Source of the DNA: Uropetala carovei
Taxonomy: Eukaryota; Arthropoda; Insecta; Odonata; Petaluridae
Length of the DNA stretch: 64,000 bases
Assembly (NCBI GenBank): GCA_036926305.1
Contig: JAXCHB010000005.1
Coordinates: forward strand, 2,933,001 to 2,997,000
Direction: 5' to 3'
In this document: in pieces, positions 48,401 through 56,720 of the stretch
How positions within the stretch are numbered: position 1 is the stretch's first letter
Layout of the letters: the number at the start of each line of letters is the position of its first letter
Notes under the pieces: model-generated
What the model was told of the DNA's origin: nothing
Seen by the model: the letters and a program-made list of their open reading frames with translations, nothing else
Database searches by the model: none
Made by a program: the position numbers and the translations under genes

Positions 48401-51400
48401 ATACGCGGATGATCAAGTACTTCTAGCAAGAAAGGAAAAGGAACTCCAGAAAATGATAAATAGACCAGTGATAACAGGTAGAAAATACGGTATGGAAATA
48501 AATACAGAAAAATCCAAGGTCATGCGAATATCAAGTAAAGAAGAAGAAAATTTGAACGTAACTATTGGAGAAAAGCCATTAGAACAAGTTTCACATTATA
48601 AATACCTTGGAAGCATCATAACGACAGAAGTAAAATATACCGATGAAATCAGGACTAGAATAATGAAAGCAAAAGTCGCTTTCAGAAGAAAGAAACTCCT
48701 ACTAACGGGGAATATAAAGGAGGATATCCGAAAGAAGTTGATAAAATGCTATGCATGGAGTATAGCTTTATATGGGGCAGAAACATGGACGCTAAGGAAA
48801 AATGATATAAAATACTTGGAAAGCTTCGAAATGTGGACATGGAGAAGAATACTGAAGATAAAATGGACAGATAGGGTGAAAAACGAGAAAGTACTACGAA
48901 GAATAGAAGAGGAGCGAAGGATTATACAGACAATAAAAAAGAGGAATGCGAACTGTAGGAGAGAGAGCATGATTAAAGAAGTGCTAGAAGGAAAACTGGA
49001 TGGAAAAAGAGTAAGAGGTAAAAAAAGGTTTCAGCTGGTAGACGACTTGAAAGGGAAAGAGAGCTATCAAGACATGAAAATAGGAGTATGTATATGGAGA
49101 ACCAAGTTTAACCATGAATAATCACGGATGTCTACGGACAGACTACCTATGATAATGATGATGCAGTGCGGCTAAATTTGTAGTGCAATAAAGCGTTGAG
49201 TCGTTATTATAGGATTTAAATCCAGTATCCCGACAAGAGCGCAGACAGTTGATACTACCAGATATGTGCAAGTCGGAAGAAGAATCTGACAAGGCTTTGG
49301 GAATAATCGATACACCTACAACTAAAGTCACTACCATGAAAATAAATACGTTTGTGACGAAACTGTACAGAGGTTTCTTTTTTCCTAAGACACTTTGTTA
49401 GTGCCCGCAGTACATCTGGCCTTCCTATAACACGGTTTGTTTTTATTGCCAAAAATTCATTCAGCCAGGATTATGATCCGCATTAACACGGTATGGGGGG
49501 TTCCATGTTGCTGATCGAGGATAATACGTGTCAGAGGACCAGAGTGATTTGTTTATAAGCTTAGATAAACATTTGTATATGTATGTGGGTGTGTGCATCA
49601 CAGAGAGGTTTGGAAATTTTGGCACTTGAGGAGGAGGGTGTTTGAAGAGGTATGAAACGCAGCCTCCTTTTCACTAGGTAAAGCCAAGTTCACATAACAT
49701 AGAGTAAATGATGAATCCACTAAATAAAATTTCGTACATATTCATAAAAATTAGGTGCTGTAGATCAACGATAGATGTTGATAGAAGAAGTTCGTACAGT
49801 AATGGAGATAATTGCTACCGCCATTCGTAGGAGTAAATTTTGAAATATAAAACTGCCAAGTGAGCTTCTCTTTCACTCACTGAAGCGTGAAAATTGTGAG
49901 ATATCGAATCCACCTGTATTTGTTGCTGTGCGAAGTCTAAAAAGTCGGTTAGCTGGAATTAACGGATAAGTCTGGCACGAGGACTTTTTCTGTTGACGCA
50001 AGGTCGGGCCCGACATACCGCCGATCAGGACGGTTTCCTAGAGAGCCAAAATATAAGAGGCGCTTCCTCAGTGATTTCTCTGTAAATTATCCATAATTAC
50101 ACAAGATTTGGACATCGCTCAATGAGCCGGCATTCCTTTAGTTTTTTGTCGCTATTTTTTTTTCATTTCCATAACCCGTTTAAAGCATTTATAAACGAAT
50201 TTAAACGTTTTTGGAAACATTTTGTAGGATAAACACGGCGATGGAATGAATACCTGCCTGGGGCGATAAAATACCTCGCCACGGTAGACGTAGATCATTT
50301 TCTTTTACGGGAACCGTAAGCTGAGTTCACTCATTCAACACGGTAGTGTGTTTTTTTGGCAATGTGACATATGACCCATATAGGGAAGGAATTAAAGAAT
50401 CGTATTTAACGACCCATTTAGCGAGGGTCGGTATCGATTAACTATGCCGCTTCGTTACATCGCGGCCTCGGAATTTAGTAGGTGAGGGACCTCTTCTTTC
50501 ATGAATTGGCACCACTTCATCTCCTGACCGTTCAGGACCATTCTTTTGTCGGTATGAATATGGTAAGCGTTTATAATCGCATTCGATTCGGAATCGATGA
50601 AAACATTTGTCAAAGCCGTCGGAAAGTTGAAACGCCCCGTTGTCTTAATCTCTTAACGAAAGAGAAATATTCGAAAATCAATCTTTTTTTTCGTAACTCC
50701 TCCTCGAAATTAATTATTAGAAATGTAATAACTTAAATTTTGTATTGCATGTTTGTTCCTTTTCTTTCGACTCAAGTCCAATCCTAATCCAAAAATTACC
50801 TTCGAGTCCGTAAAACTCCTATTATTAGTTACATACCTGATTAATTTTATTTTTAATCTCTACGTAATTTTTAGAAATCTTACGAAGGTGGAGCGAATCA
50901 GAGAAAAATCTGCTTTGGCGCTTATACTGCGCCGGAAAACATCGAAAATATCGATTTAAAAAATATTATATGACCGTTCAATTAATAATCTTCACGTTTT
51001 GATTGTTTTCATATGCTCTCATTGGCGTCATGCCTATTGAGCCGAATTTGTACACGTAATATACTAATTATACCTCGTTATTTCATACATTCTCTAATGA
51101 AAGCTTTGAGCTTCTCCGCTTTCGTCTCCTTTTGGCTCGCGTGTCCAAAATTGGCAAGCATGACAACTTAACTTGGCACGTCGCACACGCGACAGCTACT
51201 CAGTTTATATCAATTCCATCTCATTTTAAAGTTGAAAAAACATGTGGCAATACGACGCTAAACTGACATCACTGGCTTTTCGCCTTGCAAATTCCGAAGT
51301 AAAAAAATGAGAGCTGCTTGTGTATGCCCGAAAAGTCCCCTTGAAACAGAAGTTTCGATTCGCGTCACATTGGCATAAATTACGAGATGAAAAGCTTGAA

Positions 51401-54400
51401 ATGGCATATTTATTCTTTTAAATTCTATGAAGAGATTTGATAGGTTATTGGTAATGTTTATTTGCGTTTTTAGGAATTTTACGGAACATTGGGTAAATAA
51501 ATGTGTCCTATCCATACACAAGAGTTATTTTTCCTCTTGACTCCGAAGCAAATGTTCCTCCGTATCGGGATTTTTTCCTAAGCTTTAAAATGACCAAATA
51601 TTCATAATCTGTTAATAAAAATTATCCATTGAGATTAGTCTTTGTTCTTGTCAGAACAAAAAATTTGGAAATTACCCTGAAGACGGTAATTCATAAATCG
51701 CGGAGGTTGACTTTCAACCATTGCTTTCCCGTTTCCTGCTTATGTGTTTTGAGGACAGGCACATTTCGTCCTTCGGAAAGTACGTCAAGCCTTCTAGTGT
51801 CTTTTGCCAGAGAAGGCTCATACCAGTAATGACGTCCCCTCCTTCCTTTTGCGTTTACCTGTAGCGCAATGTGGAAAATAACACGAAACCACTGAATCAT
51901 AACATACGTCAACTTTGTTGTGACTATATAAAGGGAAGATTGATAACCTACGAGTCTGAGATGTCGCCCCATTTCTGTATAGTTAAAATAAATAAGCAGA
52001 GATGTTTTTATGAAAATTTAAACTAGAAATTTGATTTACTAAGGTTTCTGGCGAAAATTCCCTATAGTTTCCCCAGAACAATCTTGGTAGGTTACAATTA
52101 TTACATGAGATACTATTATTAGAAATTATGTATGACTGATTACCAGACGCAAACGATTAACTCAAATTGAGGCAGAAAATTCGTTTATTGAATAGCTATA
52201 AAATATTTTTAAGAAGAGTGTGAATGAATAGGTTCATATCTCTGCTTACGGAAGTCCGAAAAAACAACTTTGACTGACAAAAGAACGATACTAAAGTAGT
52301 TAATCTTTTTTGCGGTGGCGGAAAATAGATTCGCATGAGTTCGAATCGCCGGAAAAATGTCACGGAATATTTTTTGAAGTTGTAAGAAGTAAGAGTAATG
52401 TCACCGCCTGAATATCGTTCCCCTGAAAACATCGAAGGTTGGCCATTTCACTTGAAAAGATACGAGAACTGTGTCCCTGTAACGTTCCACCAAGAATGAA
52501 ATTCGCGGTGGTAGGAGTAACTATATGGAACTGTTCCATGATAAATAAAAAATGCGTCATTTTCCCCTATTTCTTCGCCTGAAGCAGTGTAACATCGAAA
52601 CCTTGGTCGTGTTGCAGTGGCGGATCCAAGTGGGGGGAAGAGGGGGGCGATGGGGCGCGATCGTTCCCCCTTGGATATTCTTTAGGGGTAGCAAAAGAGG
52701 AAGCCGAGAGGGTTGTCATGCTGCAGGAGGTTTTCCCGAATAAGCTTCACTGTGATAATTATCATACTATTCTATTGTGTACCATGGTTTATTAATAGAA
52801 AATAACTTTTACAAGGATTTAGGGTACAAATTAAAAATATCCCCCACCCCCATGGAAAAATAGTCAATAATCGCCCCCCCCCCTTGGGAAGTTTCTAGAT
52901 CCGCCCTTGTCGTGTTGACATATTATAAAGTGCAAATTATATTATTTATTTATTCGTAAAGTTCCACCAAGACAAATTAAAGAGTGTAATCACTATCACC
53001 TTCCCACAAAGCGCTCAGAGCCGTTATTTCGGCGAATGGATCATAGAGTCCTAATGGTTTAGGCCAGGGGTGTCCAACATCTTTCCCCCATTGGAAATTT
53101 TCAATGGCCGATTGGTTTTTCCAAATCTACCTAGAGGTGAATATACCATATTAAAACCGCCAAGCGTTTTACTTATAAATAAATTTAGTATTACTTTAAT
53201 AATTTTGGTATTCATATGTAACAGTTAAAATGGGCTGTATTTTAAGCGTCAAATAACCGCAGCGGCCCGCGGGCCGCATGTTGGACACCACTGGTTTAAG
53301 CCATTGTTTCTCAAACGGTGGGAAGTGAAAGTTATAAAAAATTTTCTCGACAAAATTACTGCGACATTTAAGTACCTTATAATTTCCATTATTGATTAAT
53401 GTAACACAAATTCGGTTCACATAAAAATCCACTTCTTGGAAAAGACGGGGCTTGTTTTCATCATGGTGGGACCAAAGTTATTTTGCTGAGACGCAAGGTG
53501 AAAATGTTTGAGAACCATTGGTTTAGTCCACTTAGATAGAAATACCTCCCTATTTTTCAATAAGGAAGTTAGTTCAGAAAAGAGTAAAAAATTGGGGAAA
53601 AATTTACTTGGAATATTAGATAATGTGGGGAAGGGAAAACCGATTTGGTAGCGCACGCATGTTACGGAGAAGGGAGGAAGAACGTATCGATAAGACAGTA
53701 GGAGTGGGAGGGATGTTAGGAAGGGGAGATTCAGGGAACGGGAAAGCTGGAATACAGGAAAGGCAGATAATATTGTGGGCATAGGTTCTGGAAGAGATAA
53801 GACGAGTCGGTGATCGAAGGTAGGGGGGTGTCGTTTCGTTCCCGACTCTCGATCGAGATCGACGCTTGGGTTCGATACGAGAGAATATCGAATGCGGTAA
53901 AGCTAGCGTTAGTTCCTTACCTGTGGACCAGCATATCCGCGTTTTCCGGATCTAGCTTCTGGATGCTTGTCGCAATGTCCTCCCAGAGTGGCTTCAAGAA
54001 CACGTCTTCGTCCAGGGTTCTGACGATAGGGACGGAGGGCCTCAAGCCCTCCGCCTCCGGCCTCCTTAACGATCCGTCTACCACCGGCCTCCTCCTCACA
54101 GCCCCCGTTTGGGCCGAATGGGGATGTAGGTGCAGGAGACCAGGAGGTATTCCGCTGGAGTCTTCGAAGAATTCGTCGATCTGCGAAGCGGATTCTCGGC
54201 GTGGTTTGATCTCTTCTTCGAGGATCCTGATGGCTCCACCTACCACTCCGCCTCCGGTGCCTCCCCCTCCTCCTCCCAAACCCGCTACCCTCCGGGCGCA
54301 AGTCTCTCCAGCTAGTACCTCCGCCGGAGTCACTCTCGTTACGCCGACAACCGATCCCCGCACCTCGCACCACTCCTCCTGGCGGCACAGGAAGGCGTCC

Positions 54401-54451
54401 AGTTCGCCGCTCTGTTGATTGAACAGAGGAGACCATAGGAATTGAGCGAGA
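27218..54451 (-). CDS. dar1: dar1/KLF5-like Krüppel-like factor, span of recognised coding exons
   Basis: Four minus-strand coding exons join in frame: 54451-53921, 47887-47310, 41804-41745 and 27408-27218, with introns of 6033, 5505 and 14336 bp. The visible product is about 453 residues, near vertebrate KLF5 length. It is a sequence-specific nuclear transcription factor; the family binds CACCC/GC-box DNA through three C-terminal C2H2 fingers. KLF5/Dar1 identity rests on three points. The segment just before finger 1 (NRRNNPELEKRRIHHCDF) is of KLF5/Dar1 type. A block reading RRESASQIDEFF matches the vertebrate KLF5 RRDSAS..DQFF block. A PPPPY motif lies before the fingers, where KLF5 carries its PY motif. 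A separate 60-nt exon encodes the body of finger 1, as in vertebrate KLF genes. Drosophila dar1 controls dendritic microtubule growth; assuming the same role here is inference. The N-terminus is not settled (see 60103-60155). Confidence 0.93.
27436..27708. repeat. 92-bp tandem repeat, three copies, in the dar1 intron beside an acceptor
   Basis: Units start at 27436, 27528 and 27620, exactly 92 bp apart. Each contains TTAATT(G/T)A(A/G)ATG.ATC, GATAACGGTCTATTTATTCT (weaker in copy 3) and CACAATTATA(A/G)TAT.ACAA. The first unit begins 27 bp upstream of the exon in transcript sense, so the array occupies the normal branch-point interval. A fourth, decayed start may follow near 27731. Confidence 0.9.
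30364..32090. repeat. purine (GA) tract with 112-bp minisatellite and 430-bp higher-order repeat
   Basis: The plus strand is almost all G and A for about 1.7 kb. A unit beginning GAGAGTTCAG(G/A)AGGAAGG starts at 30571, 30683, 30793, 31001, 31113, 31225, 31362 and, degraded, near 31479. Within each block the spacing is 110-112 bp. The triplet at 30571/30683/30793 repeats at 31001/31113/31225, giving a 430-432 bp higher-order period. Long minus-strand open frames here are stop-free pyrimidine artefacts. Confidence 0.9.
32930..33265. repeat. pyrimidine-rich blocks flanking a CpG-rich segment
   Basis: CT/C-rich runs at about 32953-33018 and 33222-33272 bracket a less biased segment (33020-33215) with raised CpG. 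No coding motif is seen. It could be an intronic regulatory element of dar1. Confidence 0.4.
33532..33956. mobile_element. hAT-type MITE carrying a TAA microsatellite, 425 bp
   Basis: The left end is CAGGGGTTTGCAACCTC and the right end is GCTGCCCACATCTC. The flanking octamers CTGTAGAC (33524-33531) and CTTTAGAC (33957-33964) match at seven of eight. The interior holds an ATAATA/TAATAATA array at 33596-33715 and a GGTCCGCGGGCCGTATGC segment near the right end, both typical of arthropod hAT MITEs. Confidence 0.7.
35259..35675. mobile_element. pogo-like MITE, about 417 bp
   Basis: The left end TACAGCAAAATACTGTTTTT followed by GCAAAATGG matches the reversed right end TACAGTAAAATCCCGTTTTT followed by AGATAATGG. 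The ends carry the TA expected for pogo/mariner-type insertion. CCGTAAAAACGG and AACGGGAATTC motifs recur inside. No transposase is visible. Confidence 0.65.
36163..36577. mobile_element. hAT-type MITE, CAGTGGCGGATC family, full-length copy
   Basis: The ends are CAGTGGCCGATCTTAG and CTAGATCCACCCTTG. The flanks are CACTTTAT and CATTTTAT (seven of eight). The interior is collinear with the inverted copy at 56300-56712 (GATAATTATCATACTA, TGTACAAATTG, CCCTCACCCCCATG). A C14 run lies at 36537-36550 and a GGCGATCGCCCCCC block near the left end. Confidence 0.85.
37689..37852. mobile_element. short pogo-like MITE, about 164 bp
   Basis: The left end TACAGTGAAACTTCTATAAT followed by TCGAGC pairs with the reversed right end GTAAAGTCCAATTTCTGTAA followed by TTCGAACG. 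TTCGAGTCATAAGACG and ATTCGACTTATAGAAG form a second, inner inverted match. It has no coding capacity. Confidence 0.65.
37990..40530. repeat. alternating GA-rich and CT-rich blocks in the large dar1 intron
   Basis: On the plus strand the bias switches repeatedly: GA 37990-38255, CT 38325-38405, GA 38455-38620, GA 38720-39010, CT 39285-39415, GA 39560-39620, CT 39715-39990, GA 40110-40530. Open frames across these blocks encode only S/P/L/F or R/E/G low complexity. The zone also contains the CpG-rich 39420-39530 segment. Confidence 0.8.
39420..39521 (+). promoter_or_regulatory. CpG-rich segment with NRF1-like site and downstream splice donor
   Basis: CpG density is high here against AT-rich intron background. 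A perfect NRF1-type palindrome GCGCATGCGC lies at 39482-39491, followed by GCCCGCCCCGTGCCC and, at 39516, a strong plus-strand donor CCCCG|GTGAGTG. Together these look like a small promoter plus a first exon on the strand opposite dar1. No start codon with a recognised product is evident. It could equally be an intronic enhancer. Confidence 0.3.
40531..41744. other. intron DNA upstream of the finger-1 exon junction, nothing specific
   Basis: No repeat boundary, coding segment or RNA gene was recognised. Moderately CpG-rich sequence lies at 41040-41280. Confidence 0.4.
41745..41804 (-). CDS. dar1: dar1 60-nt exon: body of zinc finger 1
   Basis: The acceptor is TTCTTCTCCCAG just above 41804 and the donor is CACACAG|GTGAGT at 41745/41744. 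The exon encodes (G)CTKVYTKSSHLKAHQRIHT(G): the second cysteine, the 12-residue spacer and both histidines of finger 1. The first cysteine lies in the preceding exon. It enters after one codon base and leaves after one codon base, so both flanking introns are phase 1 and the 60 nt keep frame. The residues are almost invariant in the KLF family. The exon is too short to be noticed as an open reading frame and is found only through its splice sites and motif. Confidence 0.97.
43229..43496. mobile_element. hAT-type MITE with perfect 8-bp target duplication, 268 bp
   Basis: The ends CAGGGGCGGATCCAGG and CCTTGGATCCGCCCCTG are near-perfect inverted repeats. Both flanks are GGTTCTGT (43221-43228 and 43497-43504). 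A run of 26 G lies at 43255-43280 and continues into CGATCGCCCC. A second internal GAATCCGCCCCTG at 43301-43313 suggests an older end retained inside. This is probably a young insertion. Confidence 0.9.
44216..44400. mobile_element. probable hAT relic
   Basis: GCGGGCTACATTGAATGCTC followed by GTGCGGG..TATACGGCCTGCGGG resembles the inner right part of the 33.5-kb hAT element and the 10.64-kb fragment. Termini and target duplications were not found, so the extent is approximate. Confidence 0.35.
44401..47309. other. dar1 intron, no further feature seen
   Basis: Short frames on both strands show no domain. No repeat boundary was recognised between the hAT relic and the donor of the 47.3-kb exon. 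Confidence 0.4.
47310..47887 (-). CDS. dar1: dar1 large middle exon: low-complexity region, PY motif, start of finger 1
   Basis: The acceptor is a long CT tract ending CTCTCAG at 47888 and the donor is TTTTTGG|GTGAGTG at 47310/47309. In frame it starts (R)NDLAALQMVHVKSE. The middle is compositionally biased: a seven-serine run, several GGGG runs and an 11-proline run, typical of a disordered activation region. A PPPPY motif near 47484-47470 could bind WW domains; vertebrate KLF5 has PPPSY here, recognised by the ubiquitin ligase WWP1. The exon ends with VKYNRRNNPELEKRRIHHCDFLG, i.e. the basic pre-finger segment and the first finger-1 cysteine. The GC content is far above the surrounding introns, which also leaves open frames on the other strand; those are shadows. 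Confidence 0.95.
48205..49163 (+). mobile_element. 5'-truncated non-LTR retrotransposon (LINE) relic
   Basis: The plus strand encodes the 3' half of a LINE reverse transcriptase. An upstream frame has VRQGCCLSP, then a 1-nt frameshift near 48305, then ILFNIFGERLMQEALEG and the catalytic YADD box (KYADDQVLLA). HYKYLGSIIT, SIALYGAETWTLRK, FEMWTWRRILKIKWTDRV and a degenerate GKRVRGKKRFQLVDDL tail follow. Frame continuity then holds to a stop at 49119-49121. The element ends with ACGGACAGACTACC and a (ATG)n-like tail. The endonuclease and 5' RT motifs are absent. This is the family often annotated as endonuclease-reverse transcriptase in hemipteran and blattodean genomes. Confidence 0.9.
48336..49121 (+). 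pseudogene. reverse transcriptase fragment of the LINE relic
   Basis: This 261-codon frame starts inside the RT palm domain and includes YADD, the KYLGS thumb block and the long C-terminal extension of the family. It lacks the first RT motifs, which sit in the preceding frame after a frameshift, and it has no endonuclease. It is not an active gene. The long intact tail suggests the insertion is not very old. Confidence 0.85.
49164..52606. other. dar1 intron, no feature seen
   Basis: No protein motif, tRNA-like sequence or terminal repeat was recognised here. The sequence is AT-rich with short incidental frames. Confidence 0.4.
52615..52909. mobile_element. hAT-type MITE, CAGTGGCGGATC family, internally deleted copy
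   Basis: The ends are CAGTGGCGGATCCAAG and CTAGATCCGCCCTTG. Both flanks are TCGTGTTG (52607-52614 and 52910-52917), a perfect target duplication. It shares GGGTAGCAAAAG.GGAA..CCGAGAGG and GATAATTATCATACTA with the 36.2-kb copy but lacks about 120 bp between them. Confidence 0.9.
53065..53293. mobile_element. hAT-type MITE, 229 bp, left of an abutting pair
   Basis: The termini CAGGGGTGTCCAACAT and ATGTTGGACACCACTG are inverted repeats. The flanks are GTTTAGGC (53057-53064) and GTTTAAGC (53294-53301). GCGGCCCGCGGGCCGC near the right end is characteristic of this arthropod family. Confidence 0.85.
53302..53520. mobile_element. hAT-type MITE, 219 bp, right of an abutting pair
   Basis: The termini CATTGTTTCTCAAACGGTGG and TGTTTGAGAACCATTG form inverted repeats. 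The flanks are GTTTAAGC (53294-53301, shared with the neighbour) and GTTTAGTC (53521-53528). GTGGGACCAAAG near the right end matches the common CAGTGGTTCTCAAAC family pattern. Confidence 0.75.
53921..54451 (-). CDS. dar1: dar1 upstream coding exon: conserved N-terminal KLF5/Dar1 blocks
   Basis: The donor is CCACAG|GTAAGG at 53921/53920. It leaves two codon bases (AG) that complete an Arg codon with the first base of the 47887 exon. The product contains SPLFNQQSGELDAFLC, a glycine-rich stretch, then EEEIKPRRESASQIDEFFED and, near the end, DEDVFLKPLWEDIATSIQKL and DPENADMLVH. The RRESAS block is the clearest link to KLF5. The upstream boundary is uncertain: AG acceptors fit at 54451 (phase 2), 54474 and 54483 (both phase 0), each with a modest pyrimidine tract. 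54451 is used because it alone keeps frame with the candidate first exon at 60103. No in-frame ATG starts the exon; the frame opens at a TTG at 54513, so translation must begin in another exon. Confidence 0.85.
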
Positions 54452-54511
54452 CTGGATTTTGGATATTGAAGGCGCTGAAAATTCTGCGATGATATGACAA
54501 GTACGTCGACC

Positions 54512-54577
54512 AATTATAGACATACATTAAAACAATTATAGACACACATTAAAACGATTATATACATAAGTTAAACA
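54512..54577. repeat. 22-bp tandem repeat, three copies, upstream of a dar1 acceptor
   Basis: Units start at 54512, 54534 and 54556: AATTATAGACATACATTAAA-like. The array begins 28-60 bp upstream of the possible acceptors of the 54.45-kb exon, i.e. in branch-point position on the minus strand. Confidence 0.8.
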
Positions 54578-56291
54578 GATTTTGGACGAGAAAACGCGGT
54601 TTCGACGCAAAAAATAACGGGAAGATTGCGTGAAAATGGAAACATTCGCCTTAAATGGCTTTCGTCAACTATTGCTTTCACAACACGGTGGAATTTAAAT
54701 GAAAGAACTGAACGACGCATACGTGAGACGGAAATCCCGAAAGGTGTACACATTATTATCGAAAAAAAAATACTTCGCGGTGCGGAGTTCAAGAAACGCA
54801 ACAATCGTTACGCATACAAACCTCTGCAAATAATCCGCGTATATAAAGAATAAAACGTCGAAACGTAGATAATTCGAATTTGGTGGAGTCGACAAAAGCT
54901 TAAACAGTGCCGAAGAACGACGCGGAGGGAAAATACCTTTGAGGAAGATAAATCGACCGATCGAATATCCCAAACTTTTTGAAACGTAGGAATCGCTCCT
55001 CAACGCGCCATACTTGCCTCTTTCCTCTCTCTCTCTCTCTCTCTCTCTTTCGAACTCCTTAATCAAACGAGGAGAGTAAAAATCGAACACATTATAGCAG
55101 AACGCTCTTCCTCGTGAAAACAATTCGTCTTGTTTTTAAGGCGAGGAGACGGAGAAAGACAGAGAGAGAGAGGGAAAAAAGATTGAAGGAAAACGTTACG
55201 CGCCAATAGGAATGGGTTTATGCGTCGTATCGGACTCCTCGGCAAACAAGTTAAAGTTTACTTGCATTGGCATTGGAGGATATAAAAAAAAAAGACGAAC
55301 GAGGAATCTTCGCGTCGCGTGATACGGGGTAAAGGATCTGGAAAGTCCTGGAGATAATGAAAAAGTTTTTATTTTTTTTAAACGGGGTATGTTATACTCC
55401 GATTAAGAGGGTGGGAGGGAGGAAGAGGGTGAAATAGTCTCGATTCCAAACTTCGAAATTTCCCGTGGTGCAACGCGACGTCCCGGTATCGCCGAAAGTA
55501 TCTATTAGATTAAAGCCGCTATTGTTTTGCGCATTCAAAAGTCAACAAACCATAAAAGAATGCGTGGCCTACGGTGTAATTTCGTGTAATTAGGCTTAAT
55601 TTGGTCTCAAGGTATCCTTCATCGTATGCAATCTCGATAACGCTCGATTTGCTATTGCAGTTACCAACTAACAAGTTATCTAAAAATATACTCCTTTGAG
55701 ATACTAATAGGGATATGCTAAAAAAAATTCTTGTATTCATTCGCATTCATTTTCTTTAGGAAGTCCCCTGCCAAATGTCCTTCCGTAAAAGTACCAAAAT
55801 ATAGATCATATTTTCTTCGACTCTCACTTGCCCGCCCTTCTCTTCCACTTTCTCTATCTCTCATCTTATCTTAGACTTTCCAGCACTCTCCATCTGCTCC
55901 CTTCTTAACTTTCGGTTTCATTTCCCGCCCCACTAGCGATCCCTGTCCACAATCGTCCATGACCTTTACCTTCCATATCCCTAATCTATCATAGTCATTA
56001 TTCTTTTAAAAAATTATCAGCTTTACTTCAAAGCCAGTGGAAATTCTCTGTTACAGTTGACTGCTTTCCAAAAATTTCTGGAAGAATATAAATTTCAACG
56101 TTACGGCCTACAGATTTCTCAATAAATAAACAATAGATAGGAGCATCCAGGGTTTCCGAATCGCCCAGAAGTAATTTGGAAAATATTTGTATTCCAACAG
56201 GTAGTACGCCTTTCCATTCTTGTTTTATTCTCAGATCTCTTTCTTATGTGATAGAACAATGACTCCAATCTTCGTGGTTATTTAAACATTA
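54578..56291. other. probable dar1 intron 1, CT/GA microsatellites
   Basis: A CT microsatellite lies at 55018-55050 and a short GA stretch at 55158-55182. No coding segment was recognised. Confidence 0.4.
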
Positions 56292-56299
56292 GGTTTTGA

Positions 56300-56712
56300 C
56301 AATGGCTGATCTAGAAACTTCCCAGCTATTTTTACATGGGGGTGAGGGATATTTTCAATTTGTACAGTAATTCCTTGTAAAAATTATTTATTAATTACTA
56401 ATAAACCATGCAGCGCAATAGATTAGTATGATAATTATCACAAAAGTACATTTTTTACAAAGTTACTATATAATGTTCACAAAATACTTTGATTCCTTGA
56501 TCATTACGTATAAATGATTATATAAAAATATAAGGGAATGCCTTATTGTTTTGATTTTTCCCATGGCATAAAATGAACCAAAGGTCTGCAATGAGTAGAG
56601 GAAAATAAAATTCGTTAATATGAGTGATAACCCTGTCGGCTTCCCTTTTGCTACCACTAAAGAAGATCAAAGGGGAAGGGGAGGGTGATCGCCCCCCTTG
56701 GATTTGTCACCG
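56300..56712. mobile_element. hAT-type MITE, CAGTGGCGGATC family, inverted full-length copy
   Basis: It runs in the opposite orientation to 36163-36577 and is collinear with it over its whole length, including CATGGGGGTGAGGGATATTT, TAGTATGATAATTATCA and GATCGCCCCCCTTGGAT. The ends are eroded (CAATGGCTGATCTAG; CACCG at the right). The flanks GGTTTTGA and GTTCTTGA are only partly alike. Confidence 0.8.
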
Positions 56713-56720
56713 GTTCTTGA

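Noticed and set aside
53810..54418. Plus-strand 202-codon frame and a second minus-strand 204-codon frame
   Set aside because: Both are out-of-frame shadows of the dar1 exon at 53921-54451; only the frame with RRESASQIDEFF matches KLF5.
54511..54513. Apparent start of the upstream dar1 frame
   Set aside because: The codon is TTG, not ATG, and it lies upstream of all plausible acceptors, so it is intronic.
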